From assembly GCA_025456105.1 (NCBI GenBank), contig JALOLG010000018.1:1-10875 (forward strand): a stretch of DNA of 10,875 nucleotides, read 5' to 3'. Under the pieces are notes generated by a model. The model was given only the letters and a program-made list of their open reading frames with translations, was not told the origin of the DNA and did no database searches. Source of the DNA: Ilumatobacteraceae bacterium (lineage in GTDB: Bacteria > Actinomycetota > Acidimicrobiia > Acidimicrobiales > Ilumatobacteraceae). Below are positions 1-5,926 of the stretch, in pieces. Numbering within the stretch: position 1 is the stretch's first letter; every line of letters begins with the position of its first letter. The translations under genes were made by a program, and so were the position numbers.

Positions 1-324
1 ACCAGCGCCTTCGGCCTCGGCGTGGACGCCCCCGACGAGCTCGACCGCTCCCGGGCCCGCTGCGCCGACGGCAACGGCACCCTGGCACCGCTCTTCTTCT
101 CCGATCACGTGATCGACATCGCCCGTGCGAAGGCGATCTGTCGCAAGTGCTCGCTGCGTGAGCGATGTCTCGAGGGCGCGCTCGAGCGCGCCGAACCGTG
201 GGGCGTCTGGGGCGGCGAGCTGCTCTCGAGCGGCCGCATCGTCGCCGTCAAGCGCCCCTGCGGACGTCCGCCCACGCGGCCTCGCCCCGAGCTCGTCGTC
301 GACGAGATGGGCGTCGTCGCCTGA
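1..324 (+). CDS. WhiB-family transcriptional regulator (5' end outside window)
   Basis: WhiB-like (Wbl) proteins bind a [4Fe-4S] cluster and act with the main sigma factor to control transcription in actinobacteria. Numbered from the GTG at 22, the four cluster cysteines are Cys14, Cys40, Cys43 and Cys49 (C-x25-C-x2-C-x5-C), followed by the family turn GVWGG at 61-65. A basic tail follows with KRPCGRPP at 78-85, placed like the AT-hook of some Wbl proteins but with Cys where Arg is usual. The frame is open to base 1 and no promoter-like box lies just before GTG 22, so the true start is probably upstream of the window. The family is clear; which Wbl member it is cannot be told. Confidence 0.9.
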   Translation, partial: TSAFGLGVDAPDELDRSRARCADGNGTLAPLFFSDHVIDIARAKAICRKCSLRERCLEGALERAEPWGVWGGELLSSGRIVAVKRPCGRPPTRPRPELVVDEMGVVA

Positions 325-350
325 CGCGAACGTTCCCGAAACACCCGCCG

Positions 351-390
351 CCGGCGGGCCGCACGCGGCGACCCGCGAGTGGCCCGCCGG
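351..390. repeat. Perfect 10-bp inverted repeat before the thioredoxin gene
   Basis: The arms CCGGCGGGCC (351-360) and GGCCCGCCGG (381-390) are exact reverse complements separated by 20 bases. The loop holds a smaller CGCG/CGCG pair (364-367 and 374-377). The repeat starts 27 bases after the whiB stop and abuts the TAGCGT box at 391. It could fold in the whiB transcript as a terminator (no T-tract follows) or be a protein-binding site over the thioredoxin promoter. Confidence 0.5.
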
Positions 391-396
391 TAGCGT
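391..396 (+). promoter_or_regulatory. -10 box (TAGCGT) for the thioredoxin/ccdA operon
   Basis: TAGCGT lies 7 bases before GTG 404. That distance puts the expected transcription start at or next to the start codon, giving a leaderless mRNA. No -35 consensus is visible. The same hexamer at the same kind of spacing precedes ridA and the membrane protein gene. Confidence 0.55.
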
Positions 397-403
397 GGCG
401 GCC

Positions 404-991
404 GTGCCGGTGCGCATCCGCCCCCGTCTGCTCGTGGCGTCGCTCGCCGCGGCAGTCGTGATCGGCGTCGGCGGCGGCATCGTCCTGGGCCGGACCATGG
501 CCGACGACGACGTCCCCGACGACGACATCGTCCTCACCGAGCCGGGCGAGTACCAGCAGCCCCTCGACGCCGAGGGCGGAGCTGCCACGGGCGTGGCGCT
601 GCCGTCCACCACGCTCTACGACCTGGCCGACGCCGAGGTCACCACGACCGAGCTGATCGGCCGGCCGATGGTGGTGAACATCTGGTTCACCACCTGCCCG
701 CCGTGCGCCCGCGAGCTCGCCGACTTCGCCGCCGTCCACGCCGAGCTGGGCGACGCGGTCCGCTTCGTGGGCGTCAACCCGATCGACGAGCGCGACACCA
801 TGGTCCGCTTCGCCGACCAGCGCGGAGTCGCCTACGAGCTGTACCGCGATCTCGGCGCCGCGTTCGTCGACGCCCTTGGTGTCATCAGCTACCCCACCAC
901 CCTGTTCGTCGACGCCGACGGCACGATCGTGTCGACGGCGGGCGAGCTCGATGCCGACGAGCTGCGGGCTCGCATCGAGGCGGTCTTCTGA
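404..991 (+). CDS. Membrane-anchored thioredoxin-like (TlpA/ResA-type) protein
   Basis: Predicted 195-residue thiol-disulfide protein acting outside the cytoplasmic membrane. Residues 8-29 form an uncleaved signal anchor after a short basic N-terminus, followed by an acidic linker and a thioredoxin-fold domain from about 65 to 195. The active site is Cys98-Pro-Pro-Cys101 within WFTTCPPCARE, and the cis-proline loop is SYPTT (Pro164). CPPC is less common than the CGPC or CEPC seen in TlpA/ResA proteins. The GTG at 404 is chosen because the TAGCGT box sits 7 bases upstream and the anchor begins right after it; GTG 395 overlaps that box and GTG 410 is also possible. Its stop overlaps the ccdA start by one base, so it probably receives electrons from CcdA. 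Exact substrates (apocytochrome c or other exported proteins) are unknown. Confidence 0.88.
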   Translation: MPVRIRPRLLVASLAAAVVIGVGGGIVLGRTMADDDVPDDDIVLTEPGEYQQPLDAEGGAATGVALPSTTLYDLADAEVTTTELIGRPMVVNIWFTTCPPCARELADFAAVHAELGDAVRFVGVNPIDERDTMVRFADQRGVAYELYRDLGAAFVDALGVISYPTTLFVDADGTIVSTAGELDADELRARIEAVF

Positions 992-1914
992 TGGGCCTGT
1001 CGTTCCTGCGCGGGATGCTCGCCGCGGTGAACCCGTGCGCGTTCATCCTGCTGCCCACCTACCTCATGTTCTTCCTCGGGATGGAGGGGTCGCGACCGGG
1101 ATCGCAGCGTGCATCGGTGTCGCGTGCACTCGTCGTGAGCGCGGCCGTCTCGAGCGGCTTCATGGCCGTGTTCGTCGCCGTCGGCCTGGTCTCGTACCAC
1201 TTCACGAACTGGATCAACCAGAACGCCAAGTACGCGACTGCCGTCATCGGCGCGGGCCTGGTCGTGCTCGGTGTCTCGATGCTCTTCGGCTACAAGCTGC
1301 CGATCGCGGTGCCACGCGTCGACGCGGGGGGACGCACCCGTGGCCTCTGGTCGATGTTCGTCTACGGCATCGCCTACGCGGTCGCGTCGATCGGGTGCAC
1401 GATCGGGCTGTTCCTGCCCACGCTGTTCTCGACCCGCCGCGACGGGATCGTCGCCGCCATCGGCAACGTCGCCGCCTACGCGCTCGGCATGGCGCTCCTC
1501 GTCACGGCCCTCACCGTGTCGCTCGCGGTCGCCAACACCGGCCTGCTCAAGGTCCTGCGCAACGGCATGCAGTACGTCGACCGCATCGCCGCGGTGTTCG
1601 TGGTGCTGTCGGGCCTCTACCTCCTGTACTACTTCTGGGTCGTCGACATCAACGAGGAGATCGACCCGATCACGAGCGCGGTCGAGCGGTTCCAGACCTG
1701 GGTGGTCACCCAGCTCAACGACCGCTGGCAGCTGGTGGCGATCGTGCTCGGTGTGATCGTCGTCGCGGCGATCGCCTACGTGGTGCTGCGTCGCCCGGCC
1801 GAGGTCACGGCCGACGGCGGGTCAGTCGGATCGGCGCGTGAGGGCGAGTCGCAGCCCGAGGCCGATCATCACCGTGCCGCCAGCGAGCCGGACCCGCTCG
1901 AGCCCGCGACCTGA
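991..1914 (+). CDS. ccdA: CcdA/DsbD-like transmembrane electron carrier
   Basis: A 307-residue polytopic protein of the CcdA family, which passes reducing power from cytoplasmic thioredoxin across the membrane to extracytoplasmic thiol proteins. The two redox cysteines are seen at NPC (Cys16) in the first membrane segment and IGC (Cys136) in a later one. About six hydrophobic segments precede residue 217, and one more spans about 247-266. Start ATG 991 overlaps the previous TGA (TGATG), which implies translational coupling to the thioredoxin gene. The tail from about residue 270 is hydrophilic and low in complexity, and residues 278-307 are read from DNA that also encodes the end of the LysE gene on the other strand. 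No ResB/ResC cytochrome c assembly genes are in view. Confidence 0.87.
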   Translation: MGLSFLRGMLAAVNPCAFILLPTYLMFFLGMEGSRPGSQRASVSRALVVSAAVSSGFMAVFVAVGLVSYHFTNWINQNAKYATAVIGAGLVVLGVSMLFGYKLPIAVPRVDAGGRTRGLWSMFVYGIAYAVASIGCTIGLFLPTLFSTRRDGIVAAIGNVAAYALGMALLVTALTVSLAVANTGLLKVLRNGMQYVDRIAAVFVVLSGLYLLYYFWVVDINEEIDPITSAVERFQTWVVTQLNDRWQLVAIVLGVIVVAAIAYVVLRRPAEVTADGGSVGSAREGESQPEADHHRAASEPDPLEPAT

Positions 1915-2451
1915 CCCGAGCAGCCACGACCGCGCCGAGCCCGCGGCCACGGCCCACACGCTGTCGCTCACGAGCGCGATCGCCACGAAGACGACCCCGA
2001 GCGCCAGCATCTGCGCACCGGCCGGGGCACCGTCCCGCTCGACGAACTGAGGCAGGATCGCAGCGAAGAACACGATCGCCTTCGGGTTCGCGATGCCCAC
2101 CACGAAGCCGTCGCGCCAGGCGGGTCTCGGTGCCGCGCGCTCGGGACCGGGGGTGATCGGGTCGCGACGGTGCCGGATGGCCTGCACGCCGAGCCACACG
2201 AGGTACCCGGCCCCGGCCAGCTTCACGACCGTGAAGACCGCGATCGACCGCTCCACGAGCGCGCCGAGCCCGAGCGCCACCAGCACGACCTGGGCGTAGA
2301 CGCCGGCGGCGTTGCCGGCGACCGTGGCGAGGGCGGCGCGGCGGCCGACCGTGACGGCGCGTGCGATCACGAACATCACGCTCGGGCCCGGTACGACGAT
2401 GAGCGCGAGCGCCAGCACCGCGAACCTGGCGATCGCATCGAGGGACGGCAC
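1822..2451 (-). CDS. LysE/RhtB-family exporter
   Basis: A 209-residue inner-membrane protein of the LysE/RhtB family, which exports amino acids or related small molecules. Family marks are VPGPSVMFVIAR near the N-terminus (20-31), the long central segment around 72-92, and GIANPKAIVFFAAILPQF (119-136). About six membrane segments are expected, and the length is typical. It uses a GTG start (2449-2451). A possible weak -10 box, CACACT (2458-2463 on this strand), lies 6 bases before it. Its last 93 bases overlap the end of ccdA on the opposite strand. The LysE ending (GGTVMIGLGLRLAL) is family-like, so the overlap is probably real on this side. The substrate cannot be predicted. Confidence 0.9.
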   Translation of the reverse strand: MPSLDAIARFAVLALALIVVPGPSVMFVIARAVTVGRRAALATVAGNAAGVYAQVVLVALGLGALVERSIAVFTVVKLAGAGYLVWLGVQAIRHRRDPITPGPERAAPRPAWRDGFVVGIANPKAIVFFAAILPQFVERDGAPAGAQMLALGVVFVAIALVSDSVWAVAAGSARSWLLGSGRGLERVRLAGGTVMIGLGLRLALTRRSD

Positions 2452-2495
2452 CGCGGCAGTGTGCCACGCGCACCTGCTCGCGGACCCGGGGGTTG

Positions 2496-2510
2496 CGGCC
2501 GCGGCGGCCG
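2496..2510 (-). terminator. Short GC hairpin after the CoA-transferase gene
   Basis: CGGCCG, a 3-base loop CGG, and CGGCCG form a perfect 6-bp stem one base beyond the CoA-transferase stop. It has no T-tract, so it is at most a weak terminator or processing signal. Such GC-only stems also arise by chance in DNA this rich in G and C. Confidence 0.3.
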
Positions 2511-2511
2511 G

Positions 2512-3780
2512 TCAGAGGTACTCCATCCGCTCGGCCTCCTCGGTGAGCGCCGCTCGGTGGTCGGGGTGGGCGATGGCGATGAGAGCGCGGGTGCGCTCGC
2601 GGATCGACCGGCCGCGCAGCTCGGCGACGCCGTACTCGGTGACGATCCTGTCGACGGTGTTCTTCGGGGTCGTGACGGCGTCGCCCGGCGCCAGCCGGGG
2701 CACGATGCGCGACGCACCGTTGCTCGCCGTCGATCGCAGCACGACGAAGCCCTGGCCGCCGTCGGAGTACATGGCACCACGTGCGAAGTCGTTCTGCCCG
2801 CCCGACGACGAGTAGTAGACGCCGTTGATCGTCTCGGAGGCGCACTGGCCGAGGAAGTCGACCGAGAGCGTGGCGTTGATCGACACGAAGTTGCGCTCGC
2901 GGCTGATCACCCGAGGGTCGTTGACGTAGCGCACGGGCCACAGCTCGATCGCGGTGTTCTCGTGGAGGAACTCGTACAACCGGCGGGTGCCGAGGGCGAA
3001 CGTGCCGACCGTCTTGGTGCGGTTGAGCTCCTTGCGCACCCCGTTCACCACGCCGGCCTCGATGAGGTCGACCGCGCCGTCCGACAGCAGCTCGGTGTGG
3101 ATGCCGAGGTCCTTGTGGTCGTGGAGCTTGGCCATGATGGCGTTGGGGATGGCGCCGATGCCGGTCTGGATCGTGGCGCCGTTCGGGATGCGCTCGGCCA
3201 CGTAGTGACCGATCACCAGGTCGGTCTCGTCGGGCTCGCGCGGCGGCACCTCCACGATCGGGCGGTCGGAACGGCACCAGCCGAGCACCTGCGACATGTG
3301 GATCTGGTTGCGGCCGAACGTGCGCGGCATCGCGTCGGTGACCTCGAGGAAGAACCGGGCCCGTCCGATGAACGACGACGTGTAGTCGGCGCACACGCCG
3401 AGCGAGAAGTACCCGTGGCGGTCCGGCGGGGAGGCGGCCGCGATGACGAGCGGGTCGTAGGTGCGGTCGCGCATGATCGCGTACACCTCGGAGAAGTGCG
3501 ACGGAACCAGCCCGATCGTGCCCTTGGTGAAGTGCGGCCGCGTCACGTGGGAGAGGAAGTACGAGATGTGCTTCAGGTTCTCGCCGAACTCGCCGGCCAG
3601 GTACGGCCGGTCGTGGAGCGCGTGCATCTGGTGCACGCGGACCTCGTCGAGGCCGCCGGCGGCCCCCTCGATCACGTCCATCAGCAGCGTCGGCTCGCCG
3701 TTGGCGATGGGGACGATGAGCTCGGTGCCGGCGCCGATGTGGTCGAGCACGGCCTCGGGGGAGCAGGGTGGGATCTCCAC
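2512..3780 (-). CDS. Acetyl-CoA hydrolase/transferase family CoA-transferase (4-hydroxybutyrate CoA-transferase-like)
   Basis: A 422-residue enzyme that moves CoA between acyl groups (acetyl-, butyryl-, 4-hydroxybutyryl- or propionyl-CoA type substrates) through a glutamyl-CoA thioester. Seen: an N-terminal CoA-transferase domain with VHQMHA (49-54), then IQTGIGAIPNAI (204-215), HTELLSDG (228-235), SSGGQNDFARGA (325-336) and TEYGVAELRG (381-390), all in family order. Glu230 aligns by context with the catalytic glutamate reported for clostridial 4-hydroxybutyrate CoA-transferase; that assignment is from memory of the family. The GTG start (3778-3780) is supported by TACCGT 8 bases upstream. 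It is transcribed divergently from the Nudix gene. The precise acyl substrate is not visible from the sequence. Confidence 0.9.
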   Translation of the reverse strand: MEIPPCSPEAVLDHIGAGTELIVPIANGEPTLLMDVIEGAAGGLDEVRVHQMHALHDRPYLAGEFGENLKHISYFLSHVTRPHFTKGTIGLVPSHFSEVYAIMRDRTYDPLVIAAASPPDRHGYFSLGVCADYTSSFIGRARFFLEVTDAMPRTFGRNQIHMSQVLGWCRSDRPIVEVPPREPDETDLVIGHYVAERIPNGATIQTGIGAIPNAIMAKLHDHKDLGIHTELLSDGAVDLIEAGVVNGVRKELNRTKTVGTFALGTRRLYEFLHENTAIELWPVRYVNDPRVISRERNFVSINATLSVDFLGQCASETINGVYYSSSGGQNDFARGAMYSDGGQGFVVLRSTASNGASRIVPRLAPGDAVTTPKNTVDRIVTEYGVAELRGRSIRERTRALIAIAHPDHRAALTEEAERMEYL

Positions 3781-3785
3781 GTGGG

Positions 3786-3812
3786 TTGACGGTAGAGCAT
3801 CTCCGGTACGTT
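3786..3812 (+). promoter_or_regulatory. Promoter of the Nudix gene (TTGACG / TACGTT)
   Basis: TTGACG at 3786-3791 matches five of six bases of the TTGACA -35 consensus. TACGTT at 3807-3812 is the -10, with a 15-base spacer, shorter than the usual 17. ATG 3822 follows the -10 by 9 bases, so the mRNA would be leaderless or nearly so. This is the only promoter in the window where I see a recognisable -35. Confidence 0.5.
3789..3794 (-). promoter_or_regulatory. -10 box (TACCGT) for the CoA-transferase gene
   Basis: Read on the minus strand, TACCGT ends 8 bases before the GTG at 3780, predicting a leaderless transcript. It overlaps the possible TTGACG -35 (3786-3791) of the divergent Nudix promoter, so the two promoters may exclude each other. 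Confidence 0.5.
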
Positions 3813-3821
3813 CGCCGTCCG

Positions 3822-4661
3822 ATGACCGATGCAGCGCCGCCCGCCACCGACGTCCCCGTGCGACCTGCCGCGACGGTGATGCTGGTCCGCGACGGCGCGA
3901 CGGGCCTCGAGGTCTTCATGATGCGTCGCACCTTCAGCGCCTCGTTCGCCAGCGGGATGTGGGTGTTCCCGGGCGGGCGGGTCGACGACACCGACGGGGG
4001 CGACGAGCTCGAGGCGATCTGCGACGGCCTCGACGACCCCACGGCGAGCCGGCTCCTCGGCATCCCCGCCGGGGGGATCGCCTACTGGGTGGCCGCGGTG
4101 CGCGAGTGCTTCGAGGAGGCGGGCGTGCTGCTCGCCCGCAGCCGCACCCCCGACGGCCTGCCCGGCCCGGTGATCTCCTTCGACCGGCCCGATGTCGTCG
4201 AGCGCTTCGAGCGCGCTCGGCACGAGATCCACGACGGCCACCGGTCGCTGCTCCACCTGTGCGAGACCGAGGGCCTCGTGCTCACCACCGACGCGATCCA
4301 CTACGTGAGCCACTGGATCACCCCCAAGGGCGAGGGCAAGCGCTTCGACACCCGCTTCTTCCTGGCGGCGGCCCCGACCGCGCAGGAGCCCCTCCACGAC
4401 GACGGCGAGACCATCGACAGCTTCTGGGTGTCGCCGGTGGAGGCGCTCGAGCGCAAGGGCCACGGCGATCTCGCGCTCATGCCGCCCACGATCGCCAACC
4501 TCGAGTTCATCGCCCCCCACGCCACCACCGCGTCGGCCGTCGCGGCGGCGGCCGCCGTGGGCGTGCCGCGCACGATCCTGCCGAAGCTGCGCCACGACGC
4601 CGACGGTCGCCTGATCGGCGTGGCGATGCCCGACGACCCCGACTACGACGCCCTCCCCTGA
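3822..4661 (+). CDS. NUDT19-like Nudix hydrolase
   Basis: A 279-residue Nudix protein. The core reads WVFPGGRVDD at 47-56, then about 35 residues of insert, then VRECFEEAGVLL (93-104), which holds the REx2EExG part of the Nudix box (Arg94, Glu95, Glu98, Glu99, Gly101). A split Nudix box of this sort is a mark of the NUDT19 (RP2p) group, whose studied members hydrolyse CoA and acyl-CoA. Start ATG 3822 is chosen because residues just after it begin the Nudix fold and TACGTT lies 9 bases upstream; ATG 3768 upstream in frame would run back into the CoA-transferase gene. It is divergent from that gene, which fits a shared role in acyl-CoA handling, but this is inference. The gene ends 5 bases from the end of mrp. 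Confidence 0.85.
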   Translation: MTDAAPPATDVPVRPAATVMLVRDGATGLEVFMMRRTFSASFASGMWVFPGGRVDDTDGGDELEAICDGLDDPTASRLLGIPAGGIAYWVAAVRECFEEAGVLLARSRTPDGLPGPVISFDRPDVVERFERARHEIHDGHRSLLHLCETEGLVLTTDAIHYVSHWITPKGEGKRFDTRFFLAAAPTAQEPLHDDGETIDSFWVSPVEALERKGHGDLALMPPTIANLEFIAPHATTASAVAAAAAVGVPRTILPKLRHDADGRLIGVAMPDDPDYDALP

Positions 4662-4671
4662 CGCGATCAGG
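4657..4671. terminator. Small hairpin joining the Nudix and mrp stop codons
   Basis: CCTGA (4657-4661), a 5-base loop CGCGA, and TCAGG (4667-4671) form an exact inverted repeat. Each arm contains the stop codon of one of the two converging genes. The stem is short and lacks T-tracts on both sides, so termination is only a possibility. Confidence 0.25.
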
Positions 4672-5887
4672 TGGTGGGCTTGGGGCCGAGGGCGGCGGCG
4701 ACGGCCTCGAGCATGCGGGCCGAGCAGCCGGCCATGTCGGGCCCGTCCGGTGTCGCGGCCGGCACGAGCTCGTCGACGAGCCGGCCGGCGATCTCGCGCA
4801 GCGCCCGGGCCGCGGCGCCGTCGCCGTCGATGGCCACCGGTGCGCCGGCATCGCCACCGGCCGCCACGTCGGCCTCGAGGGGCACCTGTCCGAGCAGCGG
4901 TGCACCGATCGCCTCGGCCAGCGCCGCGCCACCACCGCTGCCGAACAGCGCGTAGCTCGTGCCGTGCTCGCAGGTGAACGCGCTCATGTTCTCGATGACG
5001 CCGACGACCTGCAGGAAGCTCCGGCGCGCCATGTCGGCCGCCCGCTGGGCCACCTTCTGGGCGGCCAGCGCCGGTGTGGTGACGATGACGAGATCGGTGC
5101 GCGGCAGCATCCGCGCGAGGCCCATCTGGACGTCGCCCGTGCCGGGCGGCATGTCGATGAGCAGGTAGTCGAGCTCGCCCCAGTGGACGTCGCGGAGGAA
5201 CTGCTCCACCGCCTTGGTGAGCATGAGGCCGCGCCACATGAGTGCGGTGTCCTCCTCGACGAGGAAGCCGGTCGACACCACCTTGAGCCGGCCGTCGCCG
5301 ACGGTGCGCTCGTTCGGGATGATCTTCGGGCGGTCGGAGCCCTCCACCCGCTCGGCCTCCATCCGGTCGCCGATCCCGAGCAGCCGTGGCACCGAGAAGC
5401 CCCAGATGTCGGCGTCGAGCACCCCCACGGTGAACCCGCGTGCGGCGATGGCCGCGGCGAGGTTCACCGTGACCGAGCTCTTGCCGACGCCACCTTTGCC
5501 GCTCGCGATCGCGAGCACCCGGCACGACAGCGGCACCTCGGTGTCGGGCGCGAGCTGGCGGGCGTTCCAGCGCGCCTTGAGCATCACCTCGCTGCGCTCC
5601 TCGGACGTCATCTCGCCCCACGTGATCGTGACGTCCGTGACCCCGGGGTGCAGGCCGACCCGCGTCTCGACCTCGCGCTTGATCTCGGCGCGCAGCGGGC
5701 AGCCGCCGATCGTGAGCTTGATCCCGACCGTGACGACGCCGTCGTCGGCCACCTCGACGCCCGACACCATGCCGAGGGTGACGATGTCGGCACCGAGCTC
5801 GGGGTCGATGACCGACCCGAGCACGCCGAGCACCGCCTCACGCGTGGGCGGCTCGACCCGGGTCGTGGGGGTGGAGGCGTCGGACAT
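4667..5887 (-). CDS. mrp: Mrp/ApbC-family Fe-S cluster carrier ATPase
   Basis: A 406-residue cytoplasmic P-loop ATPase that carries and delivers [4Fe-4S] clusters. Residues 14-100 are a MIP18 (DUF59) domain with GGCPL (Cys63). The NTPase domain follows with the deviant Walker A GKGGVGKS (130-137), DADIWG (158-163), LLIDMPPGTGD (242-252) and VIENMSAF (297-304). The CxxC that binds the bridging cluster in many homologues is not present; Cys306 stands alone in CEHG, as I recall is common in actinobacterial Mrp. The C-terminus carries an extra tail of about 30 residues with a single Cys388. ATG 5887 has TAAAAT 6 bases upstream. It is divergent, with a 39-base gap, from a SufR-like regulator. Confidence 0.92.
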   Translation of the reverse strand: MSDASTPTTRVEPPTREAVLGVLGSVIDPELGADIVTLGMVSGVEVADDGVVTVGIKLTIGGCPLRAEIKREVETRVGLHPGVTDVTITWGEMTSEERSEVMLKARWNARQLAPDTEVPLSCRVLAIASGKGGVGKSSVTVNLAAAIAARGFTVGVLDADIWGFSVPRLLGIGDRMEAERVEGSDRPKIIPNERTVGDGRLKVVSTGFLVEEDTALMWRGLMLTKAVEQFLRDVHWGELDYLLIDMPPGTGDVQMGLARMLPRTDLVIVTTPALAAQKVAQRAADMARRSFLQVVGVIENMSAFTCEHGTSYALFGSGGGAALAEAIGAPLLGQVPLEADVAAGGDAGAPVAIDGDGAAARALREIAGRLVDELVPAATPDGPDMAGCSARMLEAVAAALGPKPTT

Positions 5888-5893
5888 GGGATG

Positions 5894-5899
5894 ATTTTA
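5894..5899 (-). promoter_or_regulatory. -10 box (TAAAAT) for mrp
   Basis: TAAAAT on the minus strand ends 6 bases before the mrp ATG, so the transcript should be leaderless. It is the box closest to the TATAAT consensus in the window. It lies 15 bases from the divergent -10 of the regulator, where that promoter's -35 is expected, so only one polymerase could bind at a time. Confidence 0.6.
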
Positions 5900-5917
5900 C
5901 CGGTCTGGACCGTGTAA
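5897..5917. promoter_or_regulatory. Candidate operator dyad between mrp and the SufR-like gene
   Basis: CGGTC-TG-GACCG (5901-5912) is a perfect inverted repeat centred between the two divergent -10 boxes. It is flanked by TTAC (5897-5900) and GTAA (5914-5917), which also match as inverted arms with a one-base offset. A dimeric winged-helix regulator bound here would block both promoters. Binding by the adjacent SufR-like protein is inference. A CCGGTC half-site also occurs at 6634-6639, just before the carrier gene's -10. Confidence 0.45.
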
Positions 5918-5920
5918 TCT
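5915..5920 (+). promoter_or_regulatory. -10 box (TAATCT) for the SufR-like gene
   Basis: TAATCT ends 6 bases before GTG 5927, predicting a leaderless mRNA. It overlaps the right flank of the dyad at 5897-5917. Confidence 0.55.
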
Positions 5921-5926
5921 CCGACC

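Noticed and set aside
125..403. Upstream in-frame extension of the thioredoxin gene to base 125
   Set aside because: The extension overlaps whiB, is Ser/Ala/Arg-rich and would put the signal anchor about 100 residues into the protein. The TAGCGT box supports GTG 404.
2170..3789. A 539-residue plus-strand open frame opposite the CoA-transferase
   Set aside because: It is the antisense shadow of a gene with clear family motifs, and its own translation has no conserved pattern.
3788..3819. GACGG (3788-3792) and CCGTC (3815-3819) as an operator between the CoA-transferase and Nudix genes
   Set aside because: The arms are only 5 bases and 22 bases apart, and such matches are expected by chance in this DNA.
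1805..4063. A 752-residue minus-strand open frame running across the CoA-transferase and LysE genes
   Set aside because: It is Arg/Pro/Ala-rich with no recognisable motif, and it overlaps two well-supported genes in another frame. Long shadow frames are normal in DNA this rich in G and C.
3681..5621. A 646-residue minus-strand open frame across the Nudix and mrp genes
   Set aside because: Its composition is Arg/Gly/His-rich and low in complexity, with no domain features. It is a shadow of the true mrp and Nudix frames.
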